Position numbers and translations under genes: made by a program. A model generated the notes under the pieces. It made no database searches. It saw nothing but the letters and a program-made list of their open reading frames with translations, and was not told the origin of the DNA. Of a DNA stretch of 64,000 nt, positions 22,401-33,655 are shown in pieces (the stretch's first letter is position 1; every line of letters starts with the position of its first letter). Source of the DNA: Zymoseptoria tritici IPO323 (lineage: Eukaryota > Ascomycota > Dothideomycetes > Mycosphaerellales > Mycosphaerellaceae). The stretch is from contig NC_018207.1 of the NCBI RefSeq assembly GCF_000219625.1, positions 496,001 through 560,000 of the forward strand, read 5' to 3'.

Positions 22401-25400
22401 TACTTAGTTTATTAAGTATAGCGCGGACTCGTTAGCTAAGTGCCGGAAGCTATATATTAACGAGCGTTAGTAGCCTAATCCGGACAACATGCCTATCTAC
22501 TAAGTAGCAAATAAAGAACTATTTATAGGACCGGAGGCTTTTAAAGAGCCTACTGCCGACGAACTAATAGATCCTATATATCTAGATCCGTAGTAAGGCG
22601 AATTAAGGCCTAAACTAGTTGCTAAGTATACCGAGGACTAGCTAGAGTAATACCGAGGGCGGTTAGACGTAGACTTTATTTAAGACGGTATAGCTATAGC
22701 ATATGTAGCTAAGGCGATTTAGTACTAAACGGGCTACGAACCGGTAACGAACTACGATTAAATTCGCTAGATCCTACATTGTACTACTCGTAGACGATAG
22801 TCGATCCCCTCTATTAAAGCTTATTATAGCTATTCCCTCGTACTCGTAGAAGACATATAGTCCGTTAATTAATGCTTATTACTACTACGCCCTCCGAACC
22901 TCCCTCCGAACCCCCTATCGAATCTACCTTTAATTATCTACCGATCTTTACCGCTATGTACTCTACCTACGTTATAATCCCCGCTTCCTTCGGTAATATA
23001 AGATGTCGACACAACCTTACGTTAGCTAGATATAGCTAAAGGTAGAGCTACTAGTAATGCCGATATATCCTATCGATCTCCTCCCGAGTAGTATAAAGTC
23101 CGCTCGCACTATATATATATTTAAGCTCTAGGGCGTATACTAATAGTAGATAATAAACGCCGCTATTGTCGACCTACTACTACTAAGCTACTATAAAGGT
23201 ACGGCCGTCGCGTAGATAGACGAAGTTAAAGAGGATGTATCCCTTAGTCTTACTATCGGCGTTTAAGCGCTCGGTATAGTAGAATAAGGTATAACCGTTG
23301 CGGCCGACGAACAGTATATATAAGTACTAGCTATTACCGCGGCGGATAGAGGTGCTACGGCGACGATCGGCCGAAGGGATAAGGTAAGGCTACGAAGGAG
23401 CCTATATATTAGCGATAGTATAAAGGTTGTTAGTAAGTTATAAGAGGATTAGTTTGTTAGTAAGATATAAGAAGATTAGTATATTAGATGCGGTATAAGA
23501 GAAGAAGGAATAAAGGATAGGGAGGTTAGCTAGTATATATATAAAGAAGGACAGTAGCAGTATAGAGTTATTAAGACTAGCAAACATTAGCCGACGATAA
23601 CTATATAAACAAGCTATATAGAATAACCGGTAGAATAACTATAGAGCTACGTCGAATAATTAATAATTAATAACTAAGGGACAAGCAAACATTAGTAGGG
23701 CACGAACCGGTATAGAATAACATATTAAATAACTATAGAGCTGTGCCGAGTAATTAGGGGGACGAGTAAGGGGTAGTAGACATATAGAGGTTAGTAAATA
23801 TAAGCTATAAGATATAAGGTATATAGAAGTTAGCTAAATGCGAGATATAAGAGTTTAGGGGTTACGAACGAGCTCCGAACGGGCTATAAATAAGGAAGAA
23901 GTGCTCTACGGTAGAATTAAGAGCTTAGAAATAATTATTTTAATACGACTTAAACCGTTAGTCTACTTACTATACTATCTAACGGCCGTAGAGGTCGCGT
24001 TCCTATATAAACGAGCTACGAACGAGCGACGAACGAGCTATCTACTACTATTATACCGCCTCCGCTACATCTGTATCTACTTAACGCTTCGCTATAAGAA
24101 TAGTATATAGCCTTCCCTCGACTCTAGCCTTAATCTCGCTTATATCTTTAACGTAAGCCGGCTCGTCCGTACTATCTACCTTATTATATAGGTACTTAAG
24201 CCTATTAAAGGCGATATCTACGTAGTAAGTAGCGTAGTACGTCTACTTCTAAAGGACCTTAAGCTAAGGACGGACCTTATACTCCTTAAACCGATCGAGT
24301 ATACTACGGAGAATCTTATGCTACTACTTCGCCGTATCGAGCTACTTCTATATGTCGGCTATATCCTTCTATAGCTCGGTAACTTAGCTAACGAGGGCGT
24401 TAAGGTCGACATCCGCCGGAGGTAGAGGCAGGTATACGCGGCAGCCCTAAACAAGAGTTAGTTTAAGAGCGAATATAGTAACGAAGCGGCTATAAACGTA
24501 CGGAAATCGCCTTATAGCGGCAGCGAGCGCACGCTTACTCCGTACTATCTATACGAATAATGTATTCGTAGTTATCTTCGTCCTCGCTAGTAGCTTTCGC
24601 CTTCGCGGCCGCCAAGAGACAGCTAGGATATAAATTAGCTAATAAATAAGTAGCGAATGTATAGTATACTTACGGCTTATAAGGCGCGATAGTAGGGCCT
24701 CCGTAATTAGTCTCTATTATAGTACTAGTATAGTCGTAACGACGGAGGTTAGTACTATATTAAACGGTTAATACCTCTTCTATCTCCTTAAGCTAGTAGT
24801 ATACGTATAGCGCATTCTTCGCATCTTCTTCGTCCGTAGTAGCGTTTACCTTAGCAACCTATATATTCTATTTATACTCTAGGTAAGACTACTACTTCCC
24901 TTCCTCTTCTAGGCGCTTAAGGCTACGAGTACGATTAGTACTACGAACGTACTACGAATAGGCTCGTACTTACCTTAAGACCGCCTAGATTGCGCGCTTA
25001 GCTATATCGAGCGGCGATTATAATAATAAACGTAATGCTAAATATAGTAATAAACGTAATATAAAGCGGAGCGCGAAGCGTAGGCCGAAGGCGAGCGGTA
25101 TTAGTATAGCTAATTATAATAGAAAGGGTAGGCTAATACTAATACTATCGTCGCGGCGGTAGTAATAATAGTAGTAGTATTGTTTATAGAGGGTTCGAAG
25201 GGCGCGCGGTGTTTCTTTTAAGAGCGTATATACTAAAAAGTAGCCGATAATAGTAAGAAAAGCGCCTTATTATAAGGGCGAAGATAACAATAAGATAGTT
25301 TACCTAACAATTACTCGCGAATAGCCTATTAAATACAATACGAATAGATAGTAAGCGCGGGCGCGATATTAGCTAATCCGCTAGTAGCTACGAGGTAAGG

Positions 25401-25533
25401 TTAAGAAGTACTAAGATTCGTCTATATAGTCGTCGGCGACTTCTAAGGATTAAAATAGACTAACAAGAGCGTAAATAGGTAACGAACTTATACGAATCTA
25501 CTCGTTAGAATCCTAAGAGGTCTTAAGGAATCC
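22400..25533. other. RIP-altered right part of the TIR element
   Basis: The plus strand continues as the transposase C-terminus to about 22,800. The minus strand between about 24,100 and 25,050 has coding-like pieces (RSLKRLEEEGK, VNATTDEEDAKNALYVYY) interrupted by TAG/TAA. No domain is recognised. A 69-codon open frame at 23901..24110 is judged fortuitous. Confidence 0.4.
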
Positions 25534-25592
25534 GCGCTAATTCAGAAACGCGATTTCGCACTAATTTAATTTCCGAACTTCCGGACTTGGCC
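25534..25592 (-). repeat. Right terminal inverted repeat
   Basis: 59 bp, inverted relative to 17905..17963 with 54 identities. It is less mutated than the left copy and marks the right edge of the transposon island. Confidence 0.8.
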
Positions 25593-25894
25593 ACTTAGGG
25601 CCTACCTACGCAAACCTTCCACCATTCATCATCATTGTTACTATGTGACCATACCTCTCACATGACGATACGGCCGTTTGGTCGCCCCTGTCATCATTGT
25701 ACCTGCCGACCATGAGGAAGCTCGAGCCCGTCAGGCTACCGAATCTGTGCAATTGCCTCCCGGCCAGACCGCTCACAAAAATGCATAAGAAGGAGCGGTC
25801 AAGATACCTTCTTGGAAAGATTCGAACGCCATTGGACCTGTAGTCTGCAATCGCTTCAGCGAAAAGCCATTCATCATCTTACCATTTCATTGCA

Positions 25895-28800
25895 ATGCGC
25901 CCAACTGCGTGGCTAGCAGTAGCCAGCTGGGTGACCCTCGGCCATGGGCAGAACACCACCTCCTTCTCGGCGGACGCCATCGAGGCCATCATCCGAAAAC
26001 TGCACCTTCTCTCTGATGATTTGGCCGAGGCCGGTGCCCAAAAAATTGCTGCTTTCGCCACCACTGCCCAGAAGTCGATTGACGACACTCTGAAGAGCTC
26101 ATGGGAGAACGGGACGCTGAGCGATGAGCGGAAACTTACGGACCCGGAAGCTTTCTACTCTTACGGATGGAGTCCACCGATATATCCTTCTCGTAAGTGA
26201 TCACAGCACGCAGTGTGGCTCATCAGTGCAAATCACACACTGACATGCTCGTCTAGCCCAAGGCCAGGGTTCCGGTGATTGGTCCACCGCCTACGACTCT
26301 GCGAGAGCGCTCGTCTCACAGATGACCGTCGCCGAGAAGGTTAATCTCACCATTCCCGCTGGAGACTTCGACTTCGCCGGCTGCACTGGCTTCTCGGGAA
26401 CTGTGCCACGTCTCGGCTTCTCTGGGCTCTGCTTGATGGATGGACCGGCCGGACTGAGGGGCGCAAATACCCCAAACGTGAGCGGCTTCCCGCCAGGAGT
26501 GAGCATTGGAGGTAAGCTTGAGGATACGCAGCGAAGTCGAAAGTTTTCTTGACCGGATGGCTGATGTTTCCATTTCTCATCTTCCAGCAAGTTTCAATCG
26601 CACGCTTTCGTACTTGCAGGCGCACCAACTCGGTGTGGAATCTCGTGCAAAGGGAGTCAACGTCGTGTTCTCGCCCATGGTCGGACCGCTTGGACGAATC
26701 GCAAAAGGAGGCAGGAATTGGGAAGGATACTCCAACGATGCCTATCTTGCCGGTCAGATGGTCTACCCTGCGATCAAAGGGCTGCAGGAGAACGTCATTG
26801 CTACTGTGAAACACTTTATTGGCAACGAACAAGTAAGCCTCTGTGTTGAGATGGATGGACCTCCGCAAGGTCGAGGTGTTAATTCAAGACAGGAAACGCT
26901 GAGGAAGCCGTACTTCTCGGGACTGCTGCAGCCGGCTGGCGTTACATTGTACTCCTCGGTTTCGTCGAACATCGATGATCAGACCATGCACGAGCTGTAT
27001 CTCTGGCCTTTTTACGATGCCGTCAAGGCAGGAGCAGGATCGGTGTAAGTTGACTCGGCGTGCATGAACATGTTACCGCGAGTTGTAATATGTGTGCACT
27101 CCGCCTCGAAAGCTGACCTCGACGATCAGGATGTCGTCGTATAATCGATTGAACAACTCTTGGGCTTCTCAAAACAGCAAGCTGTTGAACGGATTGCTCA
27201 AGACAGAGCTCGGGTTTCAAGGATTCGCCTTGACGGGTACGCAACAAAGCAAGCAGGACTTGATCACGTCGACAAGTCTGACACAGTCTCAGATTGGAGC
27301 GGCCAGCACACCGGCGTTGCTTCTGCCAACGCTGGCCAGGACATGGTCATGCCGCGCCCGACATACTGGGGCTACGGCCAGCTCGAGGCTGCCGTGAACA
27401 ACGGCTCTGTCGACATCACTCGTCTAGATGACATGGCCACTCGTATCGTCGCCAGCATGTCCCGCTTTGCCAACATCTCCAATCCTGGCATCGATTACCA
27501 CAACGATACCGACCCTTCCAGCGAGCTTACCACGCAGGTTCTGCTCGAAGCCGCCATTCAAGGCCATGTTCTTGTGAAGAACAACGGCGTCCTTCCGTTC
27601 AGCACGCCCAAAGTCTTGTCTTTATTTGGCTACGATGCAGTCAGCGGTCTGAATACCTCCCTCGAGGCCGGCGACTTCTACGATGTCTGCCTTGGTAACA
27701 GCCAATATTATTCCGACGGTCAAAACCTCACCGTCTTGGAGCTCTCGCTCTCTCTTGCTGGTGCCACCTCACCGACCTTCTCCTTTCCATCCATTGCCCG
27801 GAACGGCACCCTTATCGCTGGCGGTGGCTCAGGTAAGCATCGCCGGATCAAAGGCCTACAGCATGGCCCGAAAGTCTCTTCGGCTACTTGTGGTCTCTCG
27901 AGCTACTTGCGGCCTCTCTTTCTGTATTCGGACTGCGCTAACATCTCTCCTTCTGTATCATAGGAGGCAGCACTCCTTCATACATGGTCTCTCCATACGA
28001 TGCCATCGTTCGCCAAGCTGCGTCCGACGAGACCACGCTCTTCACCGACTTCTCCGAAGCACCCACGGTCCTTGAGCCGATTAGTCCATGCCTGGTGTTT
28101 ATCAACACTCAGTCAGTCGAGTCCGCCGACCGTACCGAGTTGGCCGACGAATTCTCCGACAACCTCGTTCTGAGGGTCGCGGACCAGTGTGCCAATACTA
28201 TCGTCATTATCCACAACGCTGGAATACGGCTCGTCGACGAGTGGATCGATCACGGTACGTACATCGATGGACTTGATACCTTGCGACCCAGTGGGCGACG
28301 GTCTTTGAACTCAACGAATTCTGACTTATCTCCTTTGCTATCAGACAACGTGACAGCGGTCGTATACGCCCATCTGCCAGGCCAAGCCAGCGGCGACGCC
28401 TTAGTATCAATCCTGTACGGAGACACCAGTCCGTCCGGCCGCCTGCCGTACACCGTCGCCAAACGCGAGTCAGACTACGACACCCTCGGACTCCTCAACC
28501 CAACGCTACCAACCGCCGAAGACCCGCAATACGCCCAGTCCAACTTCACCGAGGGCCTGCTCATCGACTACCGCGCCTTCTTGGCACACAATATCACGCC
28601 TCGCTACCCCTTCGGCTTCGGACTGACGTACTCTGAATTCGCATACTCAGACTTGACCATCACACAGCACTGTGGCGTCGACCGCTCGGCTCTGCCACCA
28701 GATGCAAGCGAATACGACTCTCGCCCGCACCCGGAAGGCGGGTTAGAGTCACTGTACGACATTCTCACGACCGTTGCTGTCAGTGTGCAGAATATGGGCA

Positions 28801-29051
28801 ACTTCACTGCGGCGGAGACTGCGCAGCTGTACCTTTCTGTTCCGGGAAGAGGGATGGTGTTGAGGGGATTCGAGAAGCAGATGCTGCAGCCGGGCGAGAA
28901 GCAGAAGTTCCATTTCGATTTGAGGAGAAGGGACCTTAGTGTTTGGGACGTGGAGAAGCAGCATTGGTTTTTGCAGGAGGGTGAGTATGAGGTTATGGTG
29001 GGGAGGAATGTGCTTGACGAGGAGGGTTTGAAGGACAGTTTTGAGCTCTGA
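25895..29051 (+). CDS. Secreted GH3 beta-glucosidase
   Basis: This enzyme hydrolyses beta-linked glucose from cellobiose or other beta-glucosides outside the cell. Eight exons are read: 25895..26192, 26257..26511, 26588..26832, 26893..27044, 27130..27236, 27287..27832, 27964..28254 and 28345..29051. They give 866 aa. A signal peptide ([18 protein letters not shown]) is followed by an unusual Ala-rich helical stretch of about 60 residues. Then come the family segments [35 protein letters not shown] and KHFIGNEQ. The nucleophile Asp355 lies in [11 protein letters not shown], a motif created only by the 27237..27286 intron. The C-terminal part has [13 protein letters not shown] and a fibronectin-III-like domain. 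All splice phases agree. Reading frame and codon use are normal although the RIP island ends only 290 bp upstream. Confidence 0.92.
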
Positions 29052-29207
29052 ACAGGTGCTGAGGTCGTACGAAGTGATCAACGCCGTACTCGATGGAAGC
29101 TGCATTTCTATCGTCTCTCTGGCAGCGCTTCGCCACTGCTCCATTCCGTCGTCACAGTCTCGTTCACGGCGAAGCGTCACCGCACTGTGACTTCTCCTAC
29201 CGATCAT

Positions 29208-29776
29208 CTACTTCGCCTTCCGAATCGCACTCGAGAAAGGATGATACTGAACCTACCACACCCTCTCATTAGCACAAGGAAACTCTCAACCCCAACACTG
29301 GGTCCTTCACTCACCGACTCCGGCTCCCAAACTCCACTCGTGTAGTACACATCCCCTTCCACAATCCCTCTCGCCTCCTTCTCAGACTCCGCCTCGATGA
29401 TCAGCACGCTGCCGTTGGACTTCATTCCCTCGCCTTCTTTGAGTGGTTCGTCGAGAGTGGCGCCGCCCAGAACGATGGCGCCGGAGTCGATGTGAGGTTT
29501 CAGTTCTTCGAGATGTTGACTGAGGGTGTTAGTTTAGATGTGGGAATGATGGTTCAGGAGGAGGGGAAAGAGGGAAGCGTACGGACGAACTTTCATCCTT
29601 GCGGGGAGGGAGTTGGGTTTATCTTTGATGATGACGAGCCATTCTTGTTTGCCCATTTTGAGTGTGGTGGTCGAGAAGGATGGTGCTGACTTGAAAGAGC
29701 CTGGCCGGAGAGTGGTAAGACCTGGTCGTAGAGTGATGGAGCTTCGAAGGCAAGAAGAGCGGAGGAAAAGTGACAT
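29208..29776 (-). CDS. YCII-related domain protein, probably mitochondrial
   Basis: Three exons, 29583..29776, 29315..29519 and 29208..29246, join to 145 aa. The first 40 residues (MSLFLRSSCLRSSITLRPGL and on) are Arg/Ser-rich without acids, like a mitochondrial presequence. The body is a ferredoxin-like YCII domain: MGKQEWLVIIKDKPNSLPAR, then HIDSGAIVLGGATLDEP, then GSVLIIEAESEKEARGIVEG. It ends in exon 3 with YHPFSSAIRKAK, the usual family ending. YCII proteins are small dimeric enzymes or folds of mostly unknown reaction. The gene is convergent with the beta-glucosidase. An internal Met at the start of MGKQEW would give a cytosolic form. Confidence 0.8.
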
Positions 29777-30250
29777 TGAACGTCTCGGCTGAGCGAAGCG
29801 AAGCAGCTGACTTCTTGTCCAGCTAAGGTACTCGTTGGAAGCAAGTTGAGGCTATAGCTTATCCCGAGCGCTTGTCGAGGCTGTGTTGCTACAGCGGAGT
29901 CGCAGCCAAGGGTTGTGACCCGACGGAAGGTGGGGTCTGGGGACTCCGCTTTCGGCAGGTGCGGGGAGAGGAGGTGAATGAGCCGATGGCCGGAGCTGAG
30001 CCCGAAGCACCTTGATGAATATGCCTTCGCTCTACGAAGACATGAGTTGAGACATGGCCTTTGCGACCGCTGGCGTGGTCAACTGGGCCACAATAGACGA
30101 GCAGAGCGAACGTCGAATAGCAGGTGCAGCGTGGTCCGATCCAACATGATTATATGTACATCCCAGATCCAGGCAAATCTGCCGGTGGTACATAGCTGCC
30201 TGCATGCATATTCGCTTGAAGCTGTTCTCCTCACTTCCTCCTCTCCTGAC
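29777..30250. other. Intergenic, no gene seen
   Basis: This 474-bp region lies upstream of the YCII gene and downstream of the acyl-CoA synthetase. No supported feature was found. Confidence 0.4.
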
Positions 30251-31801
30251 CTATAACTTCGCCTTCGGGCCTTCAGCAGCCTTGAGCATCGTTTCTGCCA
30301 CAATCCTTCTCTGGATCTTGCCCGTCGCTGTCTTGGGCATATTCTCTGAGATGAAGACTCTCTTCGGCACCTTGAACTTTGCAACCTTCTCTCGCATCCA
30401 CTCCTTGATCTCCTCTTCTCCAGCCTTCTGTCCATCCTTGAGCACCACCGCCATGCCGACCACCTGGCCGTAGATTTCATCCGGGATGGCAAAAGCCACA
30501 GCTTCGGCCACGGCCGGATGCTGTGCGAGGATGTTATCTAATTCAATCGGGCTGATCTTCTCACCTCCGTACACGATGAGCTCCTTGATCCTGCCCGTGA
30601 TAATTACATATCCATCCTCATCTTTCTTCCCTTGATCTCCTGTTCGGAAGAAGCCACCCTCGGTGAACGACTCTGCGTTCGCTTTGTCGTTGTTGATGTA
30701 TCCCTTTGTCACATTCGGTCCACGAATACAGATCTCCGCCTCGGAGCCCTGTACGACCTCCTTGCCGGACTGATCGAGGATTTTGACTTCCACTCCTTGA
30801 CCGAGACCGACAGATCCGGGCTTGCGCACGGCGGGTGGGAGAGGGTTCGAGGTCATTTGGTGGGCGGCTTCGGTCATGGCGTAGGCTTCGAGGACAGGTG
30901 CCTTGAAGTTCTTCTCCAGATCGTGGAAGACTTTGGGGGAGAGTGGAGAACTGCAGGATCGGATGAAGCGGATGTTGGGAATGGGAGACGGCCATTGAGT
31001 GCTGTTCTTCAAGAGGATCTGATGGATTGTGGGGACGGCAGTATACCAGTTGGCCTTGTGGGCGACAAACTGCTTCCAGAATGTCGTTGCGCTGAAAGAG
31101 CCGGGAACGATAACGGAGCCAGAAGAGGAGAGTGGTGCTAGGAAGCCGGCTAGCAGTCCGTGGACGTGGAAAAGTGGCATGACAAGCATTGTGCGGTCGG
31201 CAGAGCTCAATTGGTAGGTATTTTGGATGTTCGACATCGTTCGGGTCAGGTTACGGTGAGAGAGAGGAACAGCCTTCGGACGACCTGTCGTACCGGATGT
31301 GTGCAGGACCAGCGCAGTATCCTCTGGCTGTGCCTTTTCCACGGCAACATTACCACGACCGGAGAGCTTCCCTTGATCCTTGATGTCCAGAACCACCTCA
31401 TGCGTGAGCGGATGAAGATAACACTCGGCCACCGCGGCGTTGTATCTCTTCGCGGCTTTTACAGCAGGTCCATCAGCTTGGCCTTGCGGCACAAGCACCA
31501 AAGCGGACGACAGATCATCAATGTAGAACTCGAACTCGCTCTGCTTGTACGCTGGATTGAGCGGAGCAGCGATTCCTCGTTGCCATGCGGCGGCTAGAAA
31601 CGCGACGATAAAGGGATAGCTGTTGGGAAGGGCGATCGAGACGGCGGCCCCGGGTGTGATGCCGAGCTTCGCGAGCTTGTGCTGGAACTTGAGGACATCG
31701 GCGTGGAGCTGTTTGTAGGAGATCTCGAGCGTAGGCGGACCTGGGACGATAACGGCCGTGGCGGTCGAGGTCGACGAGAACGAGTTGGAGAGCGTGGCCA
31801 T
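30251..31801 (-). CDS. PCS60: Peroxisomal AMP-binding acyl-CoA synthetase (Pcs60/oxalyl-CoA synthetase type)
   Basis: This is a single-exon 516-aa ANL-superfamily ligase. It activates a carboxylate through an acyl-adenylate and transfers it to CoA; yeast Pcs60 acts on oxalate. Motifs in order: LVLHTSGTTGRPKAVPLSHR (P-loop), MPLFHVHGLLAG, LEAYAMTEAAHQM, GGFFRTGDQG, GRIKELIVYGGEKISP (hinge) and PKTATGKIQRR with the catalytic Lys. The C-terminus AKL is a peroxisomal PTS1 signal. The Met at 31801 (MATLSN) is chosen because an upstream in-frame Met at 31852 would add 17 residues not typical of the family. Oxalate as substrate is inferred from the closest known relatives and was not tested. Confidence 0.88.
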   Translation of the reverse strand: MATLSNSFSSTSTATAVIVPGPPTLEISYKQLHADVLKFQHKLAKLGITPGAAVSIALPNSYPFIVAFLAAAWQRGIAAPLNPAYKQSEFEFYIDDLSSALVLVPQGQADGPAVKAAKRYNAAVAECYLHPLTHEVVLDIKDQGKLSGRGNVAVEKAQPEDTALVLHTSGTTGRPKAVPLSHRNLTRTMSNIQNTYQLSSADRTMLVMPLFHVHGLLAGFLAPLSSSGSVIVPGSFSATTFWKQFVAHKANWYTAVPTIHQILLKNSTQWPSPIPNIRFIRSCSSPLSPKVFHDLEKNFKAPVLEAYAMTEAAHQMTSNPLPPAVRKPGSVGLGQGVEVKILDQSGKEVVQGSEAEICIRGPNVTKGYINNDKANAESFTEGGFFRTGDQGKKDEDGYVIITGRIKELIVYGGEKISPIELDNILAQHPAVAEAVAFAIPDEIYGQVVGMAVVLKDGQKAGEEEIKEWMREKVAKFKVPKRVFISENMPKTATGKIQRRIVAETMLKAAEGPKAKL

Positions 31802-32616
31802 AGTGTGGTGCTTGGAGAAGAAGGAAGAAAACAAAGAAGCGAGAAGTATCACCTACAGCTTGATCCCAGAAGTGTAGTCCTCGGCCGCCTCTATCTGTCG
31901 ATTGCGTGGGACTTTGTTTTCTTTGGTGGAGTCGTGATGACGGAGCTCCCTTTCGGGACAGTCCGGGAGATCGTCAGGCACAACTTTCCTTCTGTCCCGA
32001 TTTGCCCGACTTCATCCCTTCTTCTCCTCTTCTCTGACATCCAATTCCACCCTCTCCATATCGCCCTTTTCTCGTACAGTCACGTTCGGACATTCCGGAC
32101 GGATGCTTTGATTTTCCAGCTTCACGACCTTGCAGACATGTCAGGATGGCATAATATCACTCCATCGCGATGAGGACTCGACGGTTTCATGTGACAGCAG
32201 TGAGACGCAGGCGAGGCCTGAAAGTCACCTACGTCCGTTTACTTCAATCGCACTTTTCAAGCTACTTAGGTCCAAGCTGTGCGGTACAGCTTGAGCGTCA
32301 CCACGAATGTACGCCATGAACCGGTCTTGCATTCTTTGCTGTCTTGATGAGGCTGGTTCGACCACGTCTGCCTCAACACTAAGCATGTGGCGTTTGCAAG
32401 ATGTGTGAATACATCTCGAAACATCCGCGTGAATTCACAGCCTCTCGAGGGCTGAAAGTACGCCGGAGGTTGCCATGTCAGGCGACAGCTCACAGCTAAG
32501 CTCTAAAATTCACTTGTCTGTTCCACACATGTGCTAGCAGTGCAGACAACTCGTACTGCCAGAGTCTCGACATCTTTCTTGCCCCTCCTTGTTCTTAACA
32601 CATTAGACACTCCACA
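31802..32616. promoter_or_regulatory. Divergent upstream region (Pcs60-like / DUF7918-like gene A)
   Basis: The synthetase gene (minus) and the DUF7918-like gene A (plus) diverge here. The region has long pyrimidine tracts near 32010-32080 and no recognisable gene. Confidence 0.35.
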
Positions 32617-33655
32617 ATGGCGATCCTCGACAGCTTTCCGCAAGTGGAGGTGACCATAGAAGTTAATGGACAACCGCTCCAAGAGCACCGAGAATCGGAC
32701 CTCATCGTGGATCCTCCACGTCGCACCCTGCGCTACGTCGAAGCCAGCAACGACGACATCTTCGAGATCGTTCTTACCGTGAAGAAGGGAACAGTGTTCA
32801 GAGGAGACTGTATCGCTTTCGACGTGCATGTCGACGGTGATTACATCGGCGGACCAATCTTTTGGAAGGGAAGCTGTGACGACGAGGACAACAGTCAGGT
32901 GGAAGACGGACGTCTTGGACCGCGGAACACCGTTCAGAAATTCAGATTTTCTGGTCTTGACATCAGTATCAATCCTCTGGCGCCTCTCAGAGATCTTTCG
33001 CTGACGCCACAACAGCTGACGCCGACCGAACCCTCCCGAAGGAAGACGAGCGCCTTGTTGGTATTGGCACCATTCTCGTCACTTTCCAAGACTGCCGGCG
33101 GGTGAGAGAAGTCAAGGAGACCTTACAATGCAAGAAGAAGAGTAAGCTGGACACTGTCTCGGAGAAGGCAGTGAAGGGTAGAGCTCTTTCCCACAGCATC
33201 GAGTGAGTCCGGCTGCTCAGCCACCTGATGCAAGTTGAAAGAGCTTCGCTAATACGAGAGTCAAGGTACGCCACCTCCGAGCCCCGCGCCGACGAGGCTG
33301 TAAAGATCTACAAGACAACACCCGTGGACCCACAAGAGGAAGAGAATGGCATCGAGTTCCGCTATCGTTCGTTGGCCTCGTTGAGAGCACTCCACATCAT
33401 CCCAATGCCACCTTCGCTGGAGGAGCGGGACGTGACAACTCTATCCACTGCTGAAGTTGCGGAGTTACAGAGGAGGGTACGAGACAACGCCGTAAGTCAT
33501 CGATTCATCACATGTTGTCTTGCAGGTACAGTGCTAACTCGTTAAAGGAGTGGGAAGAGCGGGCTTTGAAGATCAAGCGAGAGAGAGGTAGTCCGGGATT
33601 GACTGTTCGAGTGGGAGATCGGGACGTGGAGCTCGTCGATTTGACTGAGGACTGA
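32617..33655 (+). CDS. DUF7918-like nuclear protein A with SIM-like C-terminus
   Basis: Four exons, 32617..32965, 33016..33202, 33266..33491 and 33548..33655, give 289 aa. The N-terminal half (VEVTIEVNGQPLQEH, RTLRYVEASNDDIFEIVLTV, IAFDVHVDGDYIGG) is a beta-rich domain. It matches the fungal domain I know as DUF7918, whose function is unknown. The second half has EYATSEPRADEAVKIY, FRYRSLASLRALHIIPMPPS, an L-rich helix (LSTAEVAELQRRVRDNA) and a basic segment. The last residues VELVDLTED resemble a SUMO-interaction motif with flanking acids. The exon layout parallels the next gene, its paralogue. The function is inferred to be nuclear and protein-binding only; no enzyme motif is seen. Confidence 0.75.

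Larger units (their letters stand above)
17905..25592. mobile_element. 7.7-kb DNA transposon with 59-bp terminal inverted repeats
   Basis: The first 59 bases (17905..17963, beginning GGCTAAGTCCGGAAGTTCGG) are the reverse complement of the last 59 (25534..25592) at 54 of 59 positions. All five differences are transitions, with the left copy always in the T or A state, as expected from RIP or CpG deamination. A weaker match may extend about 8 bp further out on each side. The inside holds an integrase-core transposase on the plus strand (20.7-22.4 kb), a long minus-strand ORF remnant (18.4-20.3 kb) and further RIP-altered coding-like sequence up to 25.1 kb. A clear target duplication was not identified. 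Confidence 0.75.
7680..25603. mobile_element. RIP-mutated island of nested transposons
   Basis: About 17.9 kb change abruptly in composition. TpA is extremely common (tag, cta and ata runs) and CpA/TpG are nearly absent, while CpG persists. Normal genes stop just left of 7680 and resume just right of 25603. No intact reading frame of gene length exists inside, yet transposon proteins can be read if TAG/TAA stops are taken as former Trp or Gln codons. This is the signature of repeat-induced point mutation (C to T at CpA). At least four elements are stacked; each is listed separately. A short hairpin (accggc, 7-nt loop, gccggt) at about 7733..7751 lies just inside the left edge. Confidence 0.9.

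Noticed and set aside
7680..25603. Starship-type giant element
   Set aside because: No DUF3435 tyrosine recombinase was found; the block is explained by nested LINE and TIR transposons.
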